From contig PXSV01000179.1 of assembly GCA_003022685.1 (NCBI GenBank), forward strand, positions 1-6,976: a DNA stretch of 6,976 nt. Direction: 5' to 3'. The notes under the pieces are model-generated. The model saw only the letters and a program-made list of their open reading frames with translations. It searched no databases and was not told the origin of the DNA. Positions within the stretch are counted from its first letter, which is position 1; each line of letters starts with the position of its first letter. Positions 1 to 4,606 of this stretch are shown here, piece after piece. Source of the stretch: Halobacteriales archaeon SW_9_67_24. Lineage in GTDB: Archaea > Halobacteriota > Halobacteria > Halobacteriales > Halococcaceae. The position numbers and the translations under genes are program-made.

Positions 1-2085
1 GACCAGGGCGAGCACGGTGTCCTCGAACATCTTGAACAGCCGGCCGTCGTCGTGTTCCTCCCTGAGATACCGGACCGTCTCCAGCATGTCGTTGACGTAC
101 TCCGCGAAGAACTCCTCGGTGCCCGAGTAATCCTGGGTCGTGTAGCGGTTGATTCGCTCTTCGAGGCCGCTCCTGTATCGCCAGTCGAACTCGCCGCCGA
201 ACTCCTCGGCGAGGGCCATGTGGTCCTTCACGGTGTCGAGCACCCCCTGGAGGGCGGCGAAGTACTCCCCGAAGTTCGCGACGCCGGTCTCCAGGCGGAT
301 GGTGTCGAACAGCGGCATCCGCACGCGACGCACGAGAAACCCGTCCTCGGTTTCGGCCGGTTCGTCCGCGTCGGCCTCGATCGGCAGGGGAACGGGAATC
401 CGCACGTCCTGGTCGTCCTCGGTCATCGCGTCGAGGGTGATCTGTCGGGAGCCCTCGTCGCCGAGATCCGCGCCGGTGAGTTCGCGCTCGTTGCGGAGGG
501 TGTCCGTCCGGTAGATGGGCAGCCGCCGGAGCGTAAAGGACGGATTCGCCGTTTTCGCCTCGCGGTAGGCGGGCAGGATCGCAACCACAAAGCGGATCTG
601 TGCCATCAACACGGCGAAGGGGTGGACGTCGAGACCGACGATCCGCGGCCGGGTGCAGAGGTCCCGCAGGTGGGTCTCCCAGTCGGGGTCGTCCTCGTAG
701 CGCTCCACATCCTTGAGATAGCGCTCGACGGCTTCGACGAGGAACGTGCCGGAACCACACGCCGGGTCGATCAGCCGGTCGTTGGCGACGCCGCGCTCGT
801 AGCCCACCCCGTCCATGATGTAGTCGATCACCGGTCCCGGCGTGTAGAACTCCCCGAGCGCCTTCCGGGTCTCGGGATCGAAGTACCGCTGGTAGAGGTC
901 GCCGAGCAGGTCGCCCTCCACGTCGGCGAAGTCGAAGCGGAGCACGTTGACGAACACCTCGGCGACCGCCCGGCTGAACCGATCCCGGGTGGGTTCACTG
1001 ATCCGCTCGACGTCGCCGGTCCCGCGCGCCACGTCGGCGAACTGGCTCGCCCCGGTGCCGTGGCCCCGGTCCAACTGTTCGGCGTACCCGTCGGTCCACC
1101 AGACGAAGATGTCGTCCTGAAACAGCCCCTCAACGAGCTGTTCCTGCATGTCGTCGATGAGGTTGTCCGCCGCGACCAGGAAGGCGTCGAGGTTGATCGT
1201 CTCCCCGAAGCCCTGCAACCCGCGGAAGTACTCGGCCATCCCGTCGTAGCCGGTCCCGGCAAAGAAGTCGTGGTCCTCGGTCGCCTTCGCCAACAGGAGC
1301 CTGGCGAGCAGCGCGTGCGCGCTCTCAAGACAGAACATGAAATCCCGCAGCGACCCCCCGTCGTCGATGAAGGGATCCCACGATGCGGGTACGTCCTCGG
1401 GTTCGCTCGCGTAGGTGGCCTCCCAGAAGTCGTACGCCCCCGTGACGAACGTCGCGTCCCGTTCGTCGCGGAGTTCGCCCAGCAGGTCCATCATCCCGGT
1501 GACGAGGTCCGCGAAGGGGCTGCCGTCTTCGAGCCGGAAGGTGTCGAAGAAGTGTTCTTGGCCGAGTTCGGCCCGTTCGTCGAGCGGGACGGGATCGAGA
1601 TCGGCGAGAAACGCCTCGACCTCGGCCGGATCGGTGAGATCGAACTCCCGTTTCCGGAGCGCACTCACGAGGTCGCGGGCATCGCTCTCGGTGGCGGACG
1701 CCATCGAGACGACCAGTGTCGGGTCGTCGTCGCCACGCTGATAGAGCCGTAACCGTTCGCCGTTGGTCAACACGCCGTACTCCGCCCGCAGATGGTTCAT
1801 GTAGCCGAACAGCTGCGACTCGTGGGGTGCCAGGTCGCGCCCGGTCGTCTTGAACTCGTAGACCGCCGTGACGGCCTCGTTCGTGTCGAGCGTGATATAG
1901 TCGGGGCGACGGTCGTCGGGAAGCGTGAATTCGCTCCGGAGATCGATCCCCGTCCCCTCGTAGTCGAGCGCGTCGTAGAACCCACGTTCCAGAAACAGGT
2001 TTTCCACGTCCCGCTCGCTCATGTCTCGGTCGGCCCGCTCGGCGATCGCGTGAAAGGAGTCGTAGAGCGCAGCGGCGTCTGTCAT
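1..2085 (-). CDS. Type IIG restriction-modification enzyme, N-terminal 695 residues (partial, C-terminus off the left edge)
   Basis: Read from ATG at 2085, the frame stays open for 695 codons to the window edge. Residues about 25-115 look like a PD-(D/E)XK nuclease: P61-D62, then E77-x-K79 in AVYEFKTTG. Residues 180-400 are mostly helical. The adenine-N6 methylase core follows: motif X FYTP at 413-416, SAM-binding motif I DPACGSGTFLVE at 440-451, and GLDVHPFAVLMAQIR at 484-498 with D486 as the probable ribose-binding acid. The catalytic NPPY/NPPW motif has not appeared by residue 695 and should lie just beyond the edge with the target-recognition region. Nuclease and methylase in one chain is the Type IIG (Eco57I/MmeI-like) plan, which cleaves unmodified and methylates self DNA. 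A BREX PglX-like or orphan methylase is less likely given the EXK motif. Its position on the 3' side of a tRNA with a duplicated end suggests island DNA. Family call is confident; DNA specificity is not readable. Confidence 0.88.
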   Translation of the reverse strand, partial: MTDAAALYDSFHAIAERADRDMSERDVENLFLERGFYDALDYEGTGIDLRSEFTLPDDRRPDYITLDTNEAVTAVYEFKTTGRDLAPHESQLFGYMNHLRAEYGVLTNGERLRLYQRGDDDPTLVVSMASATESDARDLVSALRKREFDLTDPAEVEAFLADLDPVPLDERAELGQEHFFDTFRLEDGSPFADLVTGMMDLLGELRDERDATFVTGAYDFWEATYASEPEDVPASWDPFIDDGGSLRDFMFCLESAHALLARLLLAKATEDHDFFAGTGYDGMAEYFRGLQGFGETINLDAFLVAADNLIDDMQEQLVEGLFQDDIFVWWTDGYAEQLDRGHGTGASQFADVARGTGDVERISEPTRDRFSRAVAEVFVNVLRFDFADVEGDLLGDLYQRYFDPETRKALGEFYTPGPVIDYIMDGVGYERGVANDRLIDPACGSGTFLVEAVERYLKDVERYEDDPDWETHLRDLCTRPRIVGLDVHPFAVLMAQIRFVVAILPAYREAKTANPSFTLRRLPIYRTDTLRNERELTGADLGDEGSRQITLDAMTEDDQDVRIPVPLPIEADADEPAETEDGFLVRRVRMPLFDTIRLETGVANFGEYFAALQGVLDTVKDHMALAEEFGGEFDWRYRSGLEERINRYTTQDYSGTEEFFAEYVNDMLETVRYLREEHDDGRLFKMFEDTVLALV

Positions 2086-2110
2086 TACGGTTCGTGACTT
2101 GCCGTCGTTC

Positions 2111-2121
2111 AAAAAGATAAC
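2111..2121 (-). promoter_or_regulatory. TATA-like element of the restriction-modification gene
   Basis: On the minus strand the sequence reads GGTTATCTTTTTG, an AT-rich island in GC-rich surroundings centred about 32 nt upstream of the ATG at 2085. This spacing would place transcription start within a few bases of the ATG, giving a leaderless or nearly leaderless mRNA. No Shine-Dalgarno sequence lies before the ATG. Confidence 0.45.
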
Positions 2122-2179
2122 CGAAACTCCGGAACTGCCGGATTCGCACCAGGCGATCACGTTAGTGACCGCGAACGAG

Positions 2180-2451
2180 CGCCGAAGGCGTGAGTGAGCG
2201 GGCCAAGGAACCCCCGGAGTTCTCGTGAGTAGCGCGGGACCTTCGGTTCCGCGGACCATGCGAACGGGCGCGAAGCGCCCGTGAGCAGACGAAGCGAACG
2301 AGAGCACGGAAGAGCGAAGCTCTTCCGGTGGGGGTGACGGAGGCTTTTGGCCGAGCTTTTGCCAGCGAAGGAGCGACCAACGGGAGCGACTGAGCGTGGT
2401 TCGAGACGGCTTCGCCGTCTCGTCATCACGAAAGGCACTTCGCGCCTTTCG
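2180..2451. repeat. Array of six short hairpins with GAA/TTC triloops
   Basis: Six inverted repeats have different stems but the same three-base loop closed by a C-G pair. They are 2180-2190 (4 bp, loop GAA), 2233-2253 (9 bp including one G-T pair, loop TTC), 2264-2282 (8 bp, GAA), 2307-2327 (9 bp, GAA), 2402-2422 (9 bp, TTC) and 2429-2451 (8 bp, then an A-C mismatch and one more pair, TTC). The pentamer CGAAG or its complement CTTCG forms the tip each time. Further loose copies occur near 2290, 2366, 2516 and 2544. Stem sequences are not copies of one another, so this is not a simple dispersed repeat. Function is unknown. The structures could fold in RNA from either strand or as cruciforms. 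Confidence 0.75.
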
Positions 2452-2460
2452 AACGACAGC

Positions 2461-2464
2461 AAAA
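2461..2464 (-). terminator. T-tract downstream of the tRNA fragment
   Basis: On the minus strand CTTTTG occurs 9 nt after the discriminator base of the outer tRNA fragment. Archaeal RNA polymerase commonly stops at short T-runs after tRNA genes. The intact tRNA copy has no comparable T-run directly after it, so this may be the original terminator of tRNA-Leu, displaced by the insertion. Confidence 0.35.
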
Positions 2465-2472
2465 GGTCATAC

Positions 2473-2494
2473 TGCGCGGGACCGGATTCGAACC
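2473..2494 (-). repeat. Isolated copy of the tRNA-Leu 3' end (att-like direct repeat, outer copy)
   Basis: These 22 bases are identical, in the same orientation, to 2607-2628, the last 22 nt of the tRNA-Leu gene. They cover the inner T-stem pair, T-loop, 3' half of the T-stem, 3' acceptor strand and discriminator A. Identity stops on both sides. The sequence that would supply the 5' T-stem strand (minus-strand CGTGG) does not pair properly with CCGGT, so this is a fragment and not a second tRNA. On the minus strand a CTTTTG tract follows 9 nt after the fragment, as expected of an archaeal tRNA terminator. The most likely origin is integration of an element at the tRNA 3' end, which leaves such a duplication. 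Confidence 0.85.
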
Positions 2495-2606
2495 ACGGTC
2501 GGACGTGCTCGGCTCGCTTCGCTCGCCTGCGCGCGACCTCCCTGCTTCGAATCGCGCTCCTGCTCGTTCGTTCCGTTCGCTCGCTGCGCTCGCTCACTCC
2601 ACTCAT
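2473..2606. mobile_element. Possible 134-bp integration scar between tRNA 3'-end repeats
   Basis: This unit runs from the outer 22-bp tRNA fragment to the base before the intact tRNA 3' end. Integrases that target tRNA genes rebuild the tRNA at one junction and leave a 3'-end fragment at the other. The interval would then be the inserted DNA. At 134 bp it is far too short to encode an integrase and contains no gene, so it would be a deleted remnant or one junction of a larger or tandem insertion. Unequal duplication of the tRNA end is an alternative explanation. Confidence 0.4.
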
Positions 2607-2628
2607 TGCGCGGGACCGGATTCGAACC
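2607..2628 (-). repeat. tRNA-Leu 3' end, inner copy of the 22-bp direct repeat
   Basis: This is the within-gene copy of the 22-bp repeat shared with 2473-2494. It ends exactly at the tRNA 3' end and starts at the last two bases of the 5' T-stem strand. Integrase crossovers often fall within such T-arm segments, which makes this the probable attachment half-site that keeps the tRNA functional. Confidence 0.8.
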
Positions 2629-2691
2629 GGCGGACCTCTACAGGACAGCGTCCTAAGCGCTGCGCCGTTGGCCTGGCTTGGCTACCCGCGC
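2607..2691 (-). tRNA. tRNA-Leu, anticodon UAG
   Basis: The 85-nt minus-strand sequence folds as a complete type II tRNA. The acceptor stem is GCGCGGG with CCCGCGC. TA follows, then a D-arm with GCC/GGC stem. The anticodon stem CAGCG/CGCTG encloses loop CTTAGGA, giving anticodon TAG (plus-strand 2653-2655). A 14-nt variable arm has a CCT/AGG stem, as expected for leucine tRNAs. The T-arm is GCCGG-TTCGAAT-CCGGT with one G-T pair, and the discriminator is A, the usual leucine identity base in archaea. CCA is not encoded and no intron is present. It decodes CUA and possibly other CUN codons. It lies 40 bp downstream of the MOSC gene in the same direction, and its last 22 nt are repeated at 2473-2494. 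Confidence 0.97.
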
Positions 2692-2714
2692 TCACCGTCG
2701 CCTTCCCGGGAGCA

Positions 2715-2724
2715 CGAAAAGAAC
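2715..2724 (-). promoter_or_regulatory. TATA-like element of tRNA-Leu, overlapping the MOSC gene 3' flank
   Basis: The minus strand reads GTTCTTTTCG, centred about 28 nt upstream of the mature tRNA 5' end, which suits transcription starting a few bases before the tRNA. The same TTCTTTTC tract lies 8-16 nt past the MOSC stop codon, so it may also terminate that transcript. Both roles are inferred from position and composition only. Confidence 0.45.
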
Positions 2725-2731
2725 CTGTCGC

Positions 2732-3253
2732 TTACTGATCCACCAACCGGTTCTTGATCGCGTCGGCCACGCCCTCGCCACCTTCGGCGTCGCCGAGAAC
2801 CGCGAGTTCGTCGCCAGCGTGGATCGTCCCGTTCTCGACCACGCTCGCACAGATCCCCCCGCGCTTGTTCTTGAGCGCCCGCGAAACACCCTCCTCGTCG
2901 GCGACCTGCTCGACGTGGGCACACGGCGGGCGCGGGCGCGTCCCCTCGAAGGTCACGTCGCCCACCGAAAACTGCCGGTTCAGGAGGTCGTGGACCGAGA
3001 CGCCGCTCGTGACGACGTTCCGGCGGTGTTGCCCGTCGGTGAGGTCGATGTCGAACTCCGCCTCGATCTCCTCGATCGCCTCGTGCTCGATGAACGTGAC
3101 CTCACACTCGTCCAGCCCGGAGTAATAGCCCGTGCCCTTCATGTATCGATCGCCCCGGAGCCCCTGGCGCGCGACGGCCTCGATTGCCTCGACTTCCTCC
3201 ATCGGCTCCGATCCCGCGGGCGTGGTGTAGATCGTCTCGACAACGCCGGTCAT
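2732..3253 (-). CDS. Stand-alone MOSC-domain protein
   Basis: This 173-aa protein consists almost entirely of a MOSC domain, the beta-barrel fold of the molybdenum cofactor sulfurase C-terminus and of the bacterial YiiM and YuaD proteins. The family signatures visible are GLRGDRY (31-37), HRRNVVTSGV (76-85), the conserved cysteine in PRPPCAHVE (C111) and the glycine-rich end RGGICASVVENGTIHAGDEL (131-150). In relatives the cysteine is thought to handle sulfur or molybdenum cofactor, for example in reduction of N-hydroxylated compounds. The substrate of this protein is unknown. The frame extends upstream, but ATG at 3253 is preferred because it begins MTGVVETIY at the domain edge and has a TATA-like element at leaderless distance. 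The upstream extension also has non-acidic, non-haloarchaeal composition. No signal peptide is seen, so it is probably cytoplasmic. Confidence 0.88.
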   Translation of the reverse strand: MTGVVETIYTTPAGSEPMEEVEAIEAVARQGLRGDRYMKGTGYYSGLDECEVTFIEHEAIEEIEAEFDIDLTDGQHRRNVVTSGVSVHDLLNRQFSVGDVTFEGTRPRPPCAHVEQVADEEGVSRALKNKRGGICASVVENGTIHAGDELAVLGDAEGGEGVADAIKNRLVDQ

Positions 3254-3277
3254 GGCTCGCCGTCGGTCCGCGGCGGG

Positions 3278-3283
3278 CATAAC
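3278..3283 (-). promoter_or_regulatory. TATA-like element of the MOSC gene
   Basis: The minus strand reads GCGTTATGCC, centred about 27 nt upstream of ATG 3253. It is the only AT-rich spot in the interval and supports leaderless transcription from that ATG. Confidence 0.4.
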
Positions 3284-3359
3284 GCTTCGGCCCCGGCAAG
3301 TGCAGGCCGCGCGACGAGAGCCGGCGACGTCAACCCACACGCTTCGAACGGAGCGAAGT

Positions 3360-3363
3360 GGAG
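3360..3363 (+). promoter_or_regulatory. Possible Shine-Dalgarno sequence before the 73-aa gene
   Basis: GGAGTG begins at 3360 and GGAG ends 8 nt before ATG 3372. This partly matches the haloarchaeal anti-Shine-Dalgarno complement GGAGGTGA. Most other genes here lack such a site, so this gene may have a leadered mRNA. It supports 3372 as the start over the upstream in-frame ATG at 3252. Confidence 0.45.
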
Positions 3364-3371
3364 TGCAACGC

Positions 3372-3593
3372 ATGAAGTCGTTACCCGTCACGCTCGCGGC
3401 GATGGCGGTCGCCGTGAGGGTTGGCGTCGTCGTCGGCGGAGCCCCACTCGTCCCTGGCACGGTGGGTTCGAACGCGTTCGTGCTCCAACTCGACTGGTTG
3501 GTGGGGATCATCGAGGCGATCGATCGGCTCCTCGAAGCGATCGTGGACCTGCTGCGAACGATTCGACGGCTGTTCGGCGGGGGCGGCGACTGA
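3372..3593 (+). CDS. Small hydrophobic/amphipathic protein (73 aa), function unknown
   Basis: I do not recognise a family. Residues 5-27 (PVTLAAMAVAVRVGVVVGG) form one hydrophobic segment that could be a signal peptide or membrane anchor, although R16 interrupts it. Residues 38-68 are predicted to form a long amphipathic helix. Leu, Ile, Val and Trp repeat every three to four positions (LDWLVGIIEAIDRLLEAIVD), with acidic residues first and an arginine-rich end (LRTIRRLF). The chain ends in GGGGD. This plan suits a small membrane-associated or secreted peptide, or a self-assembling helix, but no function can be assigned. It is divergent from the MOSC gene and 47 bp upstream of the TFB-like gene on the same strand, so the two could be co-transcribed. 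Support comes from the GGAG site, the start context and a coherent helix design. Chance openness in GC-rich DNA cannot be excluded. Confidence 0.55.
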   Translation: MKSLPVTLAAMAVAVRVGVVVGGAPLVPGTVGSNAFVLQLDWLVGIIEAIDRLLEAIVDLLRTIRRLFGGGGD

Positions 3594-3640
3594 ACCGACG
3601 GGCGGCGAACACTTACCCCGCTTACGTCCCAATAACGAGT

Positions 3641-3949
3641 ATGTACCGGGCGCGCGATCGAGTCGAAAACGAGGCGTGGCTTGCCGACCTCGACGACGCC
3701 GCCGACGCGCTCGATCTCGACGACGCCGCCCGCGAGCGCGCGACCGACCTGTTCCTCTCGACCGTGCCCGACGACGAGCGCTCGAAACCCGCGGCACTCG
3801 CGGCGAGCCTCTACGCCGGCGGGCTGATCGCGGGCGACCGGCGATCCCAGCGCGCGGTCGCCGATGCGGTCGGCGTCTCCCGGCTCACGGTTCAGGGACG
3901 CTGGCGACCGCTGCTCGACGAGGCGGGGCTCGATCCGCCGTCGTGGTAG
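3641..3949 (+). CDS. Single cyclin-repeat protein related to transcription factor B (TFB/TFIIB family)
   Basis: The protein has 102 residues. Residues 47-93 (KPAALAASLYAGGLIAGDRR, then SQRAVADAVGVSRLTVQGRW) match the last three helices of a TFB cyclin repeat, where full TFBs typically read AAAALYLA, then Q-reiA-vaGVTevTirnRYkeL. The GVSRLTVQGRWRPL segment (78-91) corresponds to the helix-turn-helix that contacts the BRE element. The zinc ribbon, B-reader/linker and first cyclin repeat of a true TFB (about 300 aa) are absent. The N-terminal 40 residues are acidic helix with a repeated LDDAA. It therefore could not recruit RNA polymerase like TFB. It might instead bind DNA near promoters, compete with TFBs or pair with another factor. 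ATG 3641 is chosen because it begins a compact domain; the upstream extension is arginine-rich read-through. It converges with coaD, leaving 18 bp between the stop codons. Confidence 0.72.
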   Translation: MYRARDRVENEAWLADLDDAADALDLDDAARERATDLFLSTVPDDERSKPAALAASLYAGGLIAGDRRSQRAVADAVGVSRLTVQGRWRPLLDEAGLDPPSW

Positions 3950-3967
3950 CTCCGATGGGTCGCCGGC

Positions 3968-4456
3968 TCACCCGGGTCGCGGACGCCCCTCGCGCTCGGG
4001 GGTGAGGTTGCCGTGCTGGTCGATCTCGCCGCGGACGATCCGGGTGCTCGAAACGATCTCGCCGTCCGCCGCGCGCGCGTGATCGACCACTTCGATGTCG
4101 AGCGGGTCGAGCCCGTTCTCGCGGCGGATCTCGTTCACTCGCTCGCCGCCCGCCTCGGTCTCGGGCGAGACCACGAGGACGTCGAACTCCTCCTCGGTCG
4201 CGATCCCGGTCGGCTCGTCAAGGCGGCGAATCTCGTACGCGCGGTCGTGGCGCTCGGCGAGTGCGGCGAGTTCGGCGTCGAGGTCGGCCAGGCGCTCTTC
4301 GAACGGGCGGACGTACCGCTCCTCGTGTCTGGTCTCGGCGGCGAGGTCGTCGCTGGTCAGCCCGACGGTGACGTCGCCGCGCTCGAACGCGTGCTCGAGC
4401 AGCCGGCGGTGGCCGTCGTGGACCGGATCGAACGTCCCGCCGAGCGCGACATCCAT
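3968..4456 (-). CDS. coaD: Phosphopantetheine adenylyltransferase, archaeal type
   Basis: This 162-aa cytoplasmic enzyme transfers AMP from ATP to 4'-phosphopantetheine, making dephospho-CoA, the penultimate step of coenzyme A synthesis. The nucleotidyltransferase signature GGTFDPVHDGH is at residues 6-16, with the TxxH-type ATP-binding histidines H13 and H16. The second signature VSSTRI lies at 135-140 and corresponds to ISSTRIR-type motifs that bind ATP phosphates. Length and overall architecture match the archaeal/eukaryotic-like branch of this family, not the bacterial CoaD. Residues 141-162 form a polar tail. ATG 4456 begins directly at the first beta strand (MDVALGG) and has a TATA-like element 25 nt upstream, which fixes the start. 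Nothing next to it belongs to CoA synthesis, which is usual because archaeal CoA genes are scattered. Confidence 0.93.
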   Translation of the reverse strand: MDVALGGTFDPVHDGHRRLLEHAFERGDVTVGLTSDDLAAETRHEERYVRPFEERLADLDAELAALAERHDRAYEIRRLDEPTGIATEEEFDVLVVSPETEAGGERVNEIRRENGLDPLDIEVVDHARAADGEIVSSTRIVRGEIDQHGNLTPEREGRPRPG

Positions 4457-4477
4457 ATCCGGCGGAGGCGTGCCCGC

Positions 4478-4485
4478 GATTTAGT
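4478..4485 (-). promoter_or_regulatory. TATA-like element of coaD
   Basis: The minus strand reads CACTAAATCGC, centred 25-26 nt upstream of the coaD ATG. This is ideal spacing for a leaderless haloarchaeal promoter. Confidence 0.5.
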
Positions 4486-4568
4486 GGCTTCGACTCCACG
4501 ATCGATCGGGCAGGACGCCGCCCGCCGGCTGTCCGTGTGGCACCTGGCGTCAACGAGCGTCGTCCGAG

Positions 4569-4598
4569 CCGAGGGCCGACCGCAACCGAGGCCGACCG
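4569..4598. repeat. Imperfect tandem repeat in the coaD to winged-helix intergenic gap
   Basis: CCGAGGGCCGACCG (4569-4582) is followed 3 nt later by CCGAGGCCGACCG (4586-4598), which differs by one G. The pair lies just past the stop codon of the winged-helix gene at 4607, in an otherwise featureless 150-bp gap (4457-4606). No function is evident; it may be chance in GC-rich DNA. Confidence 0.4.
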
Positions 4599-4606
4599 AT
4601 GCCTGC

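Larger units (their letters stand above)
2161..2606. other. 446-bp non-coding region with hairpins and a tRNA fragment
   Basis: I find no credible gene here. Open frames cross it on both strands, but their translations are runs of Ser/Arg/Glu such as SERSERTER and tRNA-derived strings such as CAGPDSN. Neither resembles an acidic haloarchaeal protein. The left half (2180-2451) holds a series of short perfect or near-perfect hairpins. The right half holds the 22-bp tRNA 3'-end copy and a low-complexity GCTCGC/GTTCG-rich stretch (2506-2600) that reaches the tRNA. Confidence 0.7.

Noticed and set aside
52..1752. A 566-codon plus-strand open frame opposite the restriction-modification gene
   Set aside because: It mirrors the codon phase of the minus-strand gene and has no domain motifs, while the minus frame holds PD-(D/E)XK, FYTP and DPACGSG motifs. 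Long antisense frames are expected in GC-rich coding DNA.
2180..2451. CRISPR array
   Set aside because: The stems differ, the spacing is irregular and there is no repeated unit of 25-37 bp. Only the triloop tip recurs.
2473..2560. A second complete tRNA gene at the outer 22-bp copy
   Set aside because: No matching 5' acceptor strand, D-arm or anticodon arm follows on the minus strand, and the outer T-stem pairs fail.
2162..2606. Minus-strand 149-codon frame in the hairpin region
   Set aside because: Its translation is Ser/Arg-rich (SERSERTER) and reads through the tRNA fragment and hairpins. It lacks haloarchaeal acidic composition.
2347..2757. Plus-strand frames containing strings such as AGPDSN and RDRIRT
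   Set aside because: These strings are the known false translation of tRNA T-arm and acceptor sequence in the reverse sense. They confirm the tRNA and its fragment and do not indicate a protein.
2678..3640. N-terminal extension of the TFB-like protein back to 2678
   Set aside because: It would run antisense through the MOSC gene and across the small gene, is arginine-rich, and lacks TFB zinc-ribbon or first-repeat motifs. The domain starts cleanly after ATG 3641.
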